NCBI GenBank assembly: GCA_902728285.1
Contig: CACVBU010000979.1
Coordinates: 356,802 to 420,801, forward strand
Reading direction: 5' to 3'
From: Clytia hemisphaerica
Lineage: Eukaryota > Cnidaria > Hydrozoa > Leptothecata > Clytiidae
DNA length: 64,000 nucleotides
The notes below the pieces were generated by a model that was not told where the DNA came from, searched no databases, and was given only the letters and a program-made list of their open reading frames with translations. Shown piece by piece: positions 30,221 to 41,060 of this stretch (the stretch's first letter is position 1; each line of letters opens with the position of its first letter). The position numbers were made by a program, and so were the translations under genes.

Positions 30221-32920
30221 TTATGTAGTATTGCTACATGTGTCTGGGCCTTTACGAACTCCTTTGATGTAGAAGTTACAGAACTTTGGTTGCTCTTCCG
30301 ATTTGCAATTTTTGCAACACCAATCATATGGGTCCTTATCCTTTTCCATATGATCAAAAAAACTTGATGATTTGTCAGGAGTACCTGCTGCTGGACGCCC
30401 AGATCGGATCCATTTGAATTGTTCACCAATTCTTTCATAGCAGCATTGTTGTGAAGGATCTCCATTACTAGTCTTCGATTGCATACATCCGTAAGCTCCG
30501 GTATGACCTATTACAAAAAAGTTGCTGTTTCTTTACTTATTTTCTAAAACGTTCAACTCAAAAGAACTTTCATCATATGTACGTGCGGCTTTCAAAATCG
30601 CGCGGTATAAATTATTTGGGAGGGTTACTACTTGTATAGATCTTAGTGGTCTGAACCCAGGAATGATGCTACCAATGACACCCTTTTCTAACCCTACTTG
30701 AATAAAAATAAGTGGAAAAAGATATTTTTTTCTTGGGTTTGTTCGCAAATTTGAGAAAAAAATGAATCATATGTATACCATTTTCACAGTTCAACCATGA
30801 TCGCCACATCTCTGTTGATTTTCCTTCTCTTGCACATGCGCTGTCAACTTTCCACTCGGCAGTTGGATTTTTGTTTGCGCTGGTCAGTTCATATCCTGTA
30901 TCTTTAGCGTAACAAGGGCAGGGTATTTCTCTATTCAATTTCTCTAACCAAGCTGTGTTCTTCGCTTCTTCCTTGTACCACACTTCACATTTCTTACAAT
31001 AGTAATTGCAAGGTGTTGGTATTATATAATTCAGTGGATTTTCCCAGCTTTTTTTACATGTTTGGTCATCATCGTCCCAATATCTGACAGTAGAAAAATA
31101 ATTATTGGAATAAAGTAAAGACGCGATTTGCAAGGTGTTTAAATTTAGCACGCTAATCAAGTCCAAGCTGAAAGGCTTCAGGAAACAAACGTGCACTGAC
31201 ATAAGATCTTTTCTATTCTTTTTGAGTAATACATACCTATGAGAAGATGTTTGACAATTTTCACAATTGTCATAACACGATGTAGGCTTATTTTGGTCAT
31301 TTGTGTCTTCAGGGCAATGTGATTTTACAATAAGCCAAGCTGTTTTATCTGTTGTTCTATCGGTATAACTATCATACCATTCTCCTAGAAGATTGTCTGG
31401 ATCTTCAATAACGACCTCTAAATCTCCAGAGACCTTAGAAACTCTTGCCATGTAGTCGAAATCAGGTATTTGGAGATTGGTAGCCACCCAGTGAACAGTG
31501 ATGGGATATCTTCCAGGGTTGAATTTGTATCGTCCAGTACCAAGTTTTCCAAAATCCGGAGCTTGATGTTCAATGTTTCCAACTTGGATGTTATATCGCT
31601 CAGAATGGCTTCCACTAGGATCACCTGTGTATGAAATCAAAATGTTAATGATAAAATTATCCTACAGTATCGATATTTTCGAAGTTAAAATAGTCTTTGT
31701 GAAGCTGATTTTGGAAGTATTTAAAAGTAAACGAATGATTAAACCGACCTATGGTTACTTGAATAATGGCAAATTCATCCGAAGAACTTGGTTTACGACC
31801 ACCGTCTAATCCATTCAGAGGATCAGCATTGTTTTTGACTTCATCGCCATCGTTTACACCATCAGAATCGCTGTCTGCATTCATAGGATCTGTTCTACGA
31901 ATTTGTTCTTGTAAGTTTGTAAGTCCGTCCTCATCATCATCGGCATTTGTGTCATCTCTCTTGGTCGGTGACATACTGTTATATGATTCGAAACCGTCTA
32001 ATAGTAAGTCCCTGTCGCTGTCTGGGTTGATCGGGTTTGAACCAATGATTTCAAACGCTCGACGATTCCGGGATTTTTCTTGTTGTTCAAGATCGAAATC
32101 AGTATAGCTATCGCTATCTATGGATCTTTGCTCTCGGGAATCTGTCAGTGTGAAGTCGGTGTCGGCATAATATTCCAGGATATTGACAAGCCCGTCATTG
32201 TCGTTGTCCATAAGGTAAAATTCTTCAGTTGATCTGTTTGTGTGGAAATAATACAAAACCCACTCGTCCCAATTCTTCGGTTTCTTAATGCTACAGAATT
32301 GGTCAGAAAACAAAATGGTGTTTCTTGAGCTGACCTTACTATAGCCTTTAGCTGCTGGTCCTTGATCATAGATTGCCAAATTGCACATGGATGGGATGCA
32401 TTTTTTTTGGTTTATGCAGAGTTGCGATACGAAGGTTACCGGGACTTGAATATGGACGCTAGGTTCTGTGCAATCTGTAGCCGAAAAACCATAAGAAGCC
32501 CAAAATAGGAGAATGATGGAGAAAAGGATTTGCTTTTTAATGTTGACAAAAAAGCCAGAGATCAGCAATAAAGGAAAGGTACATAGCAATGTTGATAGCT
32601 TCGCTGTGGTAGCTGAACAAGGTGTACCGGTCGAAGTCTTGAATTCAATTTGAAGAGCATCTTCGGTAGTCGACTTAGTGATTAAAACATTGTTTGTTGA
32701 ATTGATTGAGATTTGATTTCCAGTTTTAGTGACGTCCCAAGTCAACTTGATGCAGTTTGGATGGTTTAGTTTGATGGTGACGTCTTTCTGTACCAAAAAT
32801 AATGAATCATTCTTCCAATAGCATTCTGGGTCGCCAAAAAAGTTTGACTTTTTAGATTCTGAGTTAAAGTCAATAAAGGCACCCACTGAAACTGCAAATA
32901 ACAGCACCTGGATGATCTTC
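30221..32920 (-). CDS. Secreted AMOP-domain protein with TSP3-like calcium repeats (5' exon missing)
   Basis: Four exons inferred: 32920-31749, 31624-31237, 31083-30779, 30507-30221; joined length leaves an uninterrupted frame of about 716 codons to TAA. The first three introns follow GTCGGT, GTATGT and GTATAC donors and pyrimidine-AG acceptors. Exon 1 starts after TTTTTAG in phase 2, so the initiating ATG lies in an unfound upstream exon. Its first residues (KIIQVLLFAVSVGA) look like a signal peptide; a second hydrophobic stretch (LFSIILLFWASYGFSA) lies about 130 residues on. Then come acidic loops DNDNDGLVN, DDDEDGLTN and DSDSDGVNDGDE, typical of thrombospondin type-3-like calcium binding. 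Exons 3-4 form an AMOP domain: PCPC, W-VDSAC, GAYGC, QQCCY and WCC with conserved Cys. Extracellular adhesion is the usual context for AMOP (family knowledge). Ligand unknown. The minus ORF 31418-31624 and plus ORF 31766-32107 are shadows. Confidence 0.75.
30533..30693 (-). CDS. Possible alternative last exon of the AMOP gene
   Basis: Lies in the last intron. A strong pyrimidine-rich acceptor (TTATTTTTATTCAAGTAG) ends at 30694 and the exon would start at 30693 in exactly the phase left by exon 3. It encodes about 53 residues (GLEKGVIGSIIPGFRPLRSI and onward to VLENK) and then stops at 30533. Use of it would replace the QQCCY half of AMOP and so abolish the domain. It could also be chance. Confidence 0.3.
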
Positions 32921-33843
32921 CTAAAAATATTCAAATGGAATGAATAAGTTTTTTACGCATCTCCCAGAAAGCTTTATTAAATCAAGACTAACTCCTTCCT
33001 ATAGGAGGCAAGGGCAAACAAATCTTAATAAATTAGGATTTAGACTGTAAACTATAGCTATCCATAAGTGATCTATGTCCCAACCAATTGCAGTCGAGAA
33101 CTGTGAATCGAAAAACGAAAAAAAACTTTGCTAGTTAGGATAATTGTTATATAACTTCTATCGTGAAATATTCCTTACAGGATATCCTCCTGGATATAGC
33201 TGTTCACCCTCCCTCATGCATGGTATAAAATGGAACGGCCCATTATCTCTCTTTAAAATTCTTACCGTTGCATGTTGTAGATTGCACTCTTTGCCAGTTG
33301 GACGCACAATGTATCTGCCAACTGCCAGTGAAAATCTTTTTTCCTCCTTTTTCACTCTACACCTAGCAGAATCTCATTAATCAAGCAATGCTGTTCTAAT
33401 GACTCAAAATGCCTTGTGTATTTTGATGTCTGGGTATTTTTACAACGTCTAAGCGTCAATAAATTTTCACTCGACTTAAACCTCGCATTTACAAGAATAA
33501 CCAATGATAAGAGATTTAGCAAGAACTCCATGCACATTGCTATCATTTAAATTCCGATTTAGAGTCTATTTGTCAATTTACTTTTGTTCTTAAATCATTA
33601 ATAAGTTTTGTGCATCTTAAGGTACTAAATGTATACCATAAATGCAGGTTTATTTTAATTTTTTTCAGACATCAAGCTGTTTTTATCCTGCTATGCTGAT
33701 ACTCCTTAAAATGCCTATTCAACTATTCATTTGATTAATCGGTCTAATTTTGTAAGTCTCTTAATCACGTTTTCTCAAAATCATATTGTCCACCATTGTA
33801 GTATTTTGTGCTTTTATGCACTCTTTCGCTTTTATTTAAGAAT
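32921..33843. other. Upstream of the AMOP gene; no exon assigned
   Basis: Should hold, or lead to, the missing first exon. An ORF on both strands at 33144-33380 was tested as an exon: its minus-strand donor (CCT|GTAAGG) leaves phase 0, which does not fit the next exon. GTATAAAATGGAACGGCCCATT near 33221-33242 resembles one end of the GGGCC MITE family. Confidence 0.35.
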
Positions 33844-34148
33844 GGGCCGTTCCATTAAATTTCCATACAAACCTTTTCAAGGCAACAAAAAGATTCTTGG
33901 AAATGGATGGATACCCCTGGAAAATGGCAAAATTTGCACAAGAACCCTTGGAGAAATTCTTTTCATACCATTAAAAGTGAGGGTGGACGAACTAAAATCA
34001 ATCTTTTACCCCTTGGAAATTTACGAACAACCTTTTACCCCTGGAAAAAAGAAAAAAAACTAATTTAAGCCCCCTGGTAATTCTTCTCTTATTACCCCCT
34101 GAAAATGTTCGTCCATCCTCCCTGTATGGATATAAAGTGAAATGGCCC
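33844..34148. mobile_element. 305-bp GGGCC-family MITE, copy 2
   Basis: Starts GGGCCGTTCCATTAAATTTC and ends AAAGTGAAATGGCCC, flanked by AAT at 33841-33843 and 34149-34151. Inside, words like ACCCCTGGAAA and CCCCTTGGAAATT recur. The ORFs 33731-34063 and 33998-34240 overlap the ends and are not genes. Confidence 0.7.
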
Positions 34149-34151
34149 AAT

Positions 34152-36205
34152 TTGTATATCAGAATACATCTAAGCATGTATTGAAATTTGGCGAGGAACT
34201 TATTTTGACGAAAGCAGAAACTTTTCTTGATTTGATGCAAGAAGTAATATTGGAGAATTAAAAAATTTTGGAAATTAACTTTGCCAAAATTAATTCTCTT
34301 TAAAGGTAGTGTACTCTAAACTTAATAAATGAGTTTTTCAAAGAAAACTGCTTGTTTGGCAATGGTCCCAATAGCATACCGAAGTGGTTCTAAAAATAGA
34401 CATCAAAATTACTGTTTGTCCGAGTTTTTTAATCCCATCATCCTTTGCAAGACAATTGCTTTTGCAAGTCAATTACATTTATTGACAATACAAAAGTAAT
34501 AACTTGCACGCATTACGAATCAAAATGAAAAGGATTGTGGTATTGAATTTCGGTCAAATGTTAAAAGTAATGATTATGACGTTTGCATAGCGGTGTGCTT
34601 TTTGAGAGTCTTTCTTGTGACTCTTTTTCTGACGCAGCTTTTAAACTCTTGTCACACAATACTGGACCATTTCTTTGGCCTTGTCCCTTTAATAAAATGA
34701 AGTTTCGCTTTTTTTTTTTTTTTTGCTTGTTTTTTTGTAATACCGAGTAATAAGAGCAATAAATCATCTTCTTTTGAATAGTGATAGGGAAATATGTTTA
34801 CGTCATTTATAAACAATTGGCGTTTTTTACAGATGGAAAAGCCATAAGTACACCATTATGATGATGTCACATGAGCCATGAGATAAACACGAGTGAATTC
34901 CAAAGTCCTTTGTCTATGGTAGAAGTTTGATGTTTATATTTCTATCATCGAATTGTTGACAAAAGCTTTCTTTTATAAGCAATTATAATGTTTTATAAAG
35001 TTTCGTCCCTAGAATTCAGTTTTTACTTTGTATCCGAATTTTTTGGCTGAATTTTTTCTTTCTTATTACCATGTTGCCATCACATAATATGAAACCAAGG
35101 TTTGCTTTCATAAAGGAATCATATACGTTGTAACTAATTATGAGACCATTTTTCTTATAACAACCAACCATTATTCCTTCCTCTATGTTTAACGTTTTAA
35201 TGCGAAAAAAAGTACTGCCTTTTCCTCCTTCAAAAATATATTTGAGTCGAAACAATAATACCTGTGTATCGAGAAAAAGGTAGCACATAATATACAATTT
35301 AAAGGTTATTTTGAATTTTTGAAAATTGGGCAACATCATTTATGCATTAATTGGAAATACACACTTTGATATGCCATAGTTTAGGTTTTTTGGCAAAAAT
35401 TACCGAGATTTGGGACGAAATAAAGGCCGAAAAATGGGTCCAGTTTGGTCAACGTGTGCAGGTGACAAAAGTTCTGCATCAGCAAAATATACCACTGAAG
35501 ATGAAAAAGGTATTGAAATATTTTAACTGTTTGAAATTGTAACTATTACAATCCAAAGCTTTTGCACTGGAATTGAGGACTATACGTTGAAATTACCTGG
35601 ATAATGTGAGAATTTTGTTACTAGGGTTGTTTGCTCCGATTTTCGTGTTTCGTCTCAGCCTTTTTTGGCTTTAAACTCTAATGTAACATTATTTTTAGTA
35701 AAGGCTTTGTAGGAAAGGTAATAAGGGTGTAAACACACTATAGAAGTCTTTTCATCCTTGTCCTTGTGTATCCCAGGCTTTGTTAATTTCGCTTAGCGAA
35801 AGTATTACGATCAGCGTTCGTGGGTCGCGGGTCGGAAAATTTTTTTGCGAAATCGAAAGTAAAGTATCGGTGGACTAACTCTCTTAAATATTTTGTAATT
35901 GTAAAGTATCGGTGGACTAACTCTCTTAAATATTTAGTGATTTTTTAATATGGGGCGCCATTATGTGAAAATAATATTGTAAGAACGGCGCCTTAAAAGC
36001 GATAGAAAGCAAAGGTAAAAGCAGTTTTAACTGGTTTCTAACTGTCTGAAGAAGCCCGAAGAGAAGTCCAAGTTGTAAGTACTTTGTATCTTTTTGTCTG
36101 TAGGAAAATAGCATTCATAGCTGTGAGGTTATTTTCTGTGTTTTAGCTATATTTTGCTTCTCAGATCCATCCAGTTTAATTATTGGACTGGTTCTGTTTT
36201 AGAAG
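34152..36205. other. Gene-less stretch with one short tandem duplication
   Basis: A 42-bp tandem duplication (AAAGTATCGGTGGACTAACT... starting at 35861 and 35903) is present. ORFs 35016-35339, 35351-35542 and 35926-36114 have no recognisable domain. A poly-T run is at about 34707-34724. Confidence 0.35.
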
Positions 36206-36356
36206 TTGTTTTTTTTTATTTTTGCCCTTCAGATTTATCTGAATCTGATTGAGGCAGCTTTTTTTTCGCCCTTCAGATTTATGCACTACGGGCCACTGAA
36301 TCTGATTGAGGCACCCCGTGGCCAGGGCAGGTTGTCATCCTGTGCCTGCGACCGTA

Positions 36357-36505
36357 CAAGCTGCATTGTCAGCTCTTACAAACCAAAGCTGCATTGTCAG
36401 CTCGATTACAAACCAAAGCTGCGCTGTCAGCTCTTACAAGTCAACTCAAAGCTGCGCTGTCAGCTCTTACAAACCAAAGCTGCGCTGTCAGCTCTTACAA
36501 ATATC
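36357..36505 (+). repeat. 28-bp minisatellite at the Helentron left end
   Basis: Five copies of a unit containing AAAGCTGCGCTGTCAGCTCT (some with CATT for CGCT), separated by TTACAAACC or variants. A related duplicated GCCCTTCAGATTTAT...GAATCTGATTGAGGCA lies just upstream at about 36225-36315. Confidence 0.85.
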
Positions 36506-36514
36506 TAATTGCTG

Positions 36515-36522
36515 TATATAAG
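36515..36522 (+). promoter_or_regulatory. TATA box of the Helentron
   Basis: TATATAAG lies 41 bp before the first ATG (36563) and just after the minisatellite, giving room for a start site near 36546. Position and consensus fit a core promoter; activity is inference. Confidence 0.5.
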
Positions 36523-36562
36523 TTCATAATAATTTTGTAGTGCTAATTTTTAAAGTGTAAAA

Positions 36563-36987
36563 ATGATATCCATTGAGTCATATCGTTCACGTATAGGATG
36601 TTTTGCTTTTACAGCTCAGAGAAATGTTAAAGGTATTTCTAAATCTATTGTTTTTGGTTCAGAACTTTCCAATGATGCTTTTTCTAAACTATTGAGACCA
36701 GTTCGCTTTGTAGCACTTTTAACAATCCTTTTTTTTTTTTTGCAATTCCAAAATCATACGAGATAACGTTTTATGAAACACCACTGGATTTTTTGCATCT
36801 TTCAAAAAATGGTATATTTGTTAGATATCCCAATGTGACGCATAATTTAGGAGATCCAAATCTTACTTTTCTTAAAGTTAATTACACACTTTTATTATCA
36901 GGAGATATAGAACTCAATCCAGGTCCAAACACTGTAGAAATTAAAAGTGTGCAAGGGTCTTTTCATCAGGGAAATTTGGTTTGGTGA
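36563..36987 (+). CDS. Helentron N-terminal leader ending in a 2A (StopGo) peptide; frameshifted
   Basis: The first frame starts at ATG 36563 (MISIESYRSRIGCF) and runs into a poly-T run at about 36729-36742. The reading then continues coherently in another frame (AIPKSYEITFYETPLDF) to SGDIELNPGP at 36901-36927, a match to the DxExNPGP motif preceded by the usual Leu-rich stretch. In 2A peptides the ribosome skips the bond between the last Gly and Pro, so the leader would be released from the downstream protease-Rep-helicase (family knowledge; known in CR1-type LINEs and some viruses). The frame then ends at 36987 and the protease frame takes over near 36975. Function of the leader unknown. 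Confidence 0.7.
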
Positions 36988-38383
36988 GACTGCAGGCATA
37001 CAATGTTCGTCAAATTGTTTTTTTGCTATTTGTTATGCGCAACTTAGAAAATTATCATTGTGGAAGACTCATGATTTGGATTACGTTTTACATCAAGGTG
37101 ATCTGAATTTCAAAAAACTTGGCATCACTGGGCAGTCCCCTTATATTGAAGAGTTTTCAAAAACAATTGAAATAGGAAATAGTACTTGTACACTAGATTT
37201 CAATATTTTTGAAGGTTACTTTGTGACCGGAGATAATATTTCAGTAAATTTTATCAGTGAAGAAATCCTTATGCAGCACTCTGGTGCAGTTTTAGTAATT
37301 TCTGGTAATTGTTTAGGTGTGATGCACTACAACAAAAAATATTTTCTTTTTGATTCACACAGTAGAGACTCAACAGGACGTCAAGTTCCTGGAGATGTTG
37401 GCAAGTCAGTACTTTTGGAATTTCACCATGTAAATGAAATCAAGCAGCACATAAGATCTGAATACAACGCAAATTTATTTAACATTATATATCTGAAAAC
37501 TGCCTTTCAAGAAGTAGAAAATACTAAAAATGTTATTTTGAGGGAAGTATCACGCCGTCAAAAAAATGCTTCACACAAAAGATCATATGAACAAATAAAA
37601 GGTACTGAAAAGCATGAAAAGAAAAATAAAGTTAAGAGACAATTCCGCAAACAAAATAAAGGTTCTGAAAAACATGAACAAGAAAAAGAAAAAAAACGTC
37701 TTTCATGGCAACAAATGAAAGGGTCTGAAAAACATAAAGAAAGAACAGAAAAGAAACGTTTATCATATCAACAAAATAAAGGGTCAGAAAAACATGAACA
37801 GGAAAAAGAAAAGAGACGCAAGGCTTACAAAGACAAAAAAAACAAACCAGGGAAAAGAGTTGAAAACTTTAAACAGAAAAAACAAGAGGGCCCTTCCTAC
37901 ATCTGTGTAATGTGTAACCGCTGTATGTTTAAAAAATCTGTGTTTGGTTTTGATGAACAAAAGTTCTCATTGATCAACTTTGAAGAAATAGAAAATTTTA
38001 ATCCTGTAACCTCGTTTGATGGTAATTTCTACGTATGCACAACCTGTCATAGAAAATTAATGAAGGGAGAAATCCCATGCCAGTCTGTTACTAACAAGCT
38101 TCAAATTTTTGATCTCCCAGATAATCTAAATGATATACGAAAACTGGAAAGAATTTTAGTAGCTCAAAGAATTTTATTTTCTAAAGTCATGATCATGCGT
38201 AAAGGTGAATTCCCCAAATTGCAAGGTGCAATATGCAATGTTCCTATTGAAACACCAGGTGTATGTAAAGTACTTCCTAGAGGAAGTGATAGTAGTGGTG
38301 TAATAAATGTTGAATTAAAAAGAAAAAATATGCTACAAAAACCCTGTTATTTCGCAGCAAGTAAGACGACAAAAAGTTTTTGA
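36947..38383 (+). CDS. Helentron cysteine protease and DUF6570-like region
   Basis: True coding in this frame starts near 36975, after the 2A frame. Residues GIQCSSNCFFAICYAQ (Cys codon at 37004) and YFLFDSHSRD (about 37343-37369, with His) match the herpesvirus-tegument/OTU-like deubiquitinase-type cysteine protease found in Helentron proteins. Next come four Lys/Glu-rich repeats of about 22 residues (KGSEKHEQEKEKKRLS-type, about 37600-37860) and then a Cys-rich part (YICVMCNRCMF, YVCTTCHRKL) that fits the DUF6570 zinc-binding N-terminal region of Helitron proteins. The frame runs into a stop at 38383, but the sequence continues in the next frame from about 38335, at a run of A. Confidence 0.75.
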   Translation: MCKGLFIREIWFGETAGIQCSSNCFFAICYAQLRKLSLWKTHDLDYVLHQGDLNFKKLGITGQSPYIEEFSKTIEIGNSTCTLDFNIFEGYFVTGDNISVNFISEEILMQHSGAVLVISGNCLGVMHYNKKYFLFDSHSRDSTGRQVPGDVGKSVLLEFHHVNEIKQHIRSEYNANLFNIIYLKTAFQEVENTKNVILREVSRRQKNASHKRSYEQIKGTEKHEKKNKVKRQFRKQNKGSEKHEQEKEKKRLSWQQMKGSEKHKERTEKKRLSYQQNKGSEKHEQEKEKRRKAYKDKKNKPGKRVENFKQKKQEGPSYICVMCNRCMFKKSVFGFDEQKFSLINFEEIENFNPVTSFDGNFYVCTTCHRKLMKGEIPCQSVTNKLQIFDLPDNLNDIRKLERILVAQRILFSKVMIMRKGEFPKLQGAICNVPIETPGVCKVLPRGSDSSGVINVELKRKNMLQKPCYFAASKTTKSF

Positions 38384-38387
38384 AACT

Positions 38388-41060
38388 TTGGACTTTTTAG
38401 TGAATAATAATCCTTTGTATCATGATATAAATATTGATATGTCAATAATTGACCAAATGAATAATGATGAATATGTTGAAAGGGTTTTATCAAATAATGA
38501 TTCCATATCAAACGCTTCTTCCAATGATATAAGATTTGTTGATGATACAACAGTTACCTTAATCAAGCCTTTTGAAGAGCAATTAGAGAATGAATTTGAT
38601 TCTGATGATCCACTCAGTGCGTATCGGACACCAACATGTGAAACAGTCATTGTATCAGAAGTGCCAAACATTATTTTAGATGATGAAAATGCAATTTTAG
38701 CTCCGGGTGAAGGTCAAACCCCCAATTCATTAACTCAAGATGAATTTTGTGAAGAGTTAGCCCATCCTCATCTTTTTCCTACTGGGAAATTTGGATATAA
38801 CGTAGAGCGAGATATAAAATTGTCGCCAACAAAGTACTTTAATCAGCGTCTTTTAAATTACACTCAAAAGTTTGCTTCGGATTCAGATTACATTTTTTTT
38901 GCTCACAAAACATTACTACAGCTTAATCTTAGAAGTAAAATCAATATCGCAATGAGAATTTCAAATTCCAACTTGACCGCGGGACTATTAGCAAATAATT
39001 TTAATGATACAATTCAAAATTGCGTAGCATCTGATAATGCATACAAGTTTATGAGTACTATAAAAGGAACCCCTGCATACTGGCAACATATGTTATCTGA
39101 TGTTCTTGCAATGGTTAAACAACTTGGTGTCCCAACATACTTTATGACTCTCTCTTGTGCAGATTTACGGTGGGAGGAATTTGTTACCATTATCAGACAA
39201 TTAAGCGGGGATGCTGATACTGATCATGAACTTCTTGATTACCAATCTAGATGTGCCCTACTTAATAGCAATCCTATTGTGCTTGTGCGTCAATATCAAT
39301 ATAGAAAAGAGTTGTTTTTCAAAGAGATAATAATGGATGGCCAACTTGGAAAAATTACATACTATGCTCTCAGAGTAGAATTTACTTTCAGGGGTAGTCC
39401 ACATGATCATTGTTTGCTTTGGGCAAAAGATGTCCCAAAACTTGAAGACGGAAAAGAAAAGTATATTGAACACATAGATAGTGTTATTTCTGCTAATGTT
39501 CCTGATAGAGAAGAAAGTCCTGAGTTATGGAATTTAGTCACTAAATATCAAATACACTCCCATTCAAGAACGTGTAGTAAATATCGCAAAAATGAATGCC
39601 GATTTCAATTTGGAAAACTTTTTTGCAAGCGTACTATTTTGTCTGAACCGCTTCCCGAAGGGTTACCTGAAACTGAAAAACATGATATTTTAGTTGCTAG
39701 AAATAATGTGATACAAACTGTTCAAGAATTTATAGATACAAATTTGCATCCTAAAAAGAGAAACATTTTGGATCCTGATAAGCCTGAGTATATTGAAATT
39801 GGATCTATTGATACAATTTTGAATTCTTTAGGGTTAAATTATGAAACGTATGAATATTACTTATCAATCTCACCAGACAAAGATCAGCATTTGTTTCTAA
39901 AACGTGACCCATATTCTTGTTTTGTCAACAATTATTTTGCAGAAGGCCTCCTAGCATGGGAGGCCAATATCGATATCCAACCAGTGTTTAATGCATACAA
40001 GGCAGTTACATACATGTGTGCCTATTTTTCAAAAAGTGAAGATAAGTGTTCAACTGCAATGCAAGAAGCATTAAAACAGGCCAAAGATTCAAATGACAGT
40101 CAGTTTGAGAAAATGTCTAAAATTGCCAAAGTTTACAACTCTAATAGAGAATGCTCAATCCAGGAAGCAGTTTACTTAACAATGCCTGAACTGTGGCTTA
40201 GAAAATGCTTTCCTGCTATTTCATTCGTTAACACTAACTTACCTGATCAAAGGTACAGAATTTTCAAGTCAAAAGAAGAAATTGAGGAATTGCCTGAGGA
40301 TTCTGATGATCTTTTCAAACGAAATATGTTAAACAGATATATTGACCGCCCAAACACAGGGCAATTCAATACTATGTGTTATGCCACATTCTGTGCAAAC
40401 TATACATTAGACACAAAAAAAAATACAAATGATGAAAATGATTGGCAGCCTACTGTACTAGATGATTCAACAAGTGCAGTGAATCATCAAGAACCCCAAA
40501 CACTTCCAAAATCAGCCAAATTACTCAACAGTAAGGAAAAACTTAAGCTTCGTAAAGTTCCAAAAGTTTTGAGGTACTACACTCCTAACAAAAACAAACA
40601 TCCAGAAAAATTTTCCCACCATATTCTAATGTTGTTTTACCCATTTAGATCAGAAGAGAATGATTTGAAACTTGATGGCTCGTATGTGTTGAAGCTCAAT
40701 TTAGATGAAGTCAATGCAGTTGTTAACGAGAACAAGCAAATTTTTGAACCTGATGGTCATCTTGTTGATTTAGTACTTCAAAACTATCGCAATGACCTTA
40801 TGCATAATCAAGATGCCTTTGCTCAACAAGAAAATGATGAAGTACAAGACCTAATGAGCAACTCATCAGACAGTGAAAATGATGATGAAAGTCATGATAT
40901 TGAACAAAATTTTGCACCATTTACTCAAACAGTTCATAGCTTGCAAACTGATGACCAAATCAATACCCATATAAGATCTTTAAATTCTAAGCAAAGAGAT
41001 ATTTTTGATATAGTACTAAATTGGGGAAAAAATGTATGTGCAAAATTCCAAGTCCAATAA
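38388..41060 (+). CDS. Helentron HUH Rep (rolling-circle endonuclease) domain
   Basis: 890 codons; the coherent reading starts a little upstream, at about 38336 (NPVISQQVRRQKVFETLDF). The two-His metal site is GSPHDHCLLW (PHDH at 39399-39410) and the tyrosine motif is YMCAYFSKSEDKC (about 40009-40047), with two Tyr five positions apart as in Helitron Y2 Reps. These carry out the strand cleavage and transfer of rolling-circle transposition (family knowledge). A linker of about 300 residues follows, acidic near the end (SNSSDSENDDESHD). The frame breaks at a run of six A (about 41026-41031) and the helicase continues in another frame from 41032. Confidence 0.85.
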   Translation: MDFLVNNNPLYHDINIDMSIIDQMNNDEYVERVLSNNDSISNASSNDIRFVDDTTVTLIKPFEEQLENEFDSDDPLSAYRTPTCETVIVSEVPNIILDDENAILAPGEGQTPNSLTQDEFCEELAHPHLFPTGKFGYNVERDIKLSPTKYFNQRLLNYTQKFASDSDYIFFAHKTLLQLNLRSKINIAMRISNSNLTAGLLANNFNDTIQNCVASDNAYKFMSTIKGTPAYWQHMLSDVLAMVKQLGVPTYFMTLSCADLRWEEFVTIIRQLSGDADTDHELLDYQSRCALLNSNPIVLVRQYQYRKELFFKEIIMDGQLGKITYYALRVEFTFRGSPHDHCLLWAKDVPKLEDGKEKYIEHIDSVISANVPDREESPELWNLVTKYQIHSHSRTCSKYRKNECRFQFGKLFCKRTILSEPLPEGLPETEKHDILVARNNVIQTVQEFIDTNLHPKKRNILDPDKPEYIEIGSIDTILNSLGLNYETYEYYLSISPDKDQHLFLKRDPYSCFVNNYFAEGLLAWEANIDIQPVFNAYKAVTYMCAYFSKSEDKCSTAMQEALKQAKDSNDSQFEKMSKIAKVYNSNRECSIQEAVYLTMPELWLRKCFPAISFVNTNLPDQRYRIFKSKEEIEELPEDSDDLFKRNMLNRYIDRPNTGQFNTMCYATFCANYTLDTKKNTNDENDWQPTVLDDSTSAVNHQEPQTLPKSAKLLNSKEKLKLRKVPKVLRYYTPNKNKHPEKFSHHILMLFYPFRSEENDLKLDGSYVLKLNLDEVNAVVNENKQIFEPDGHLVDLVLQNYRNDLMHNQDAFAQQENDEVQDLMSNSSDSENDDESHDIEQNFAPFTQTVHSLQTDDQINTHIRSLNSKQRDIFDIVLNWGKNVCAKFQVQ

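Noticed and set aside
33144-33380. Overlapping ORFs on both strands as the missing 5' exon of the AMOP gene
   Set aside because: The minus-strand donor leaves phase 0, but the next exon needs a phase with two bases carried over; no ATG-signal peptide is present.
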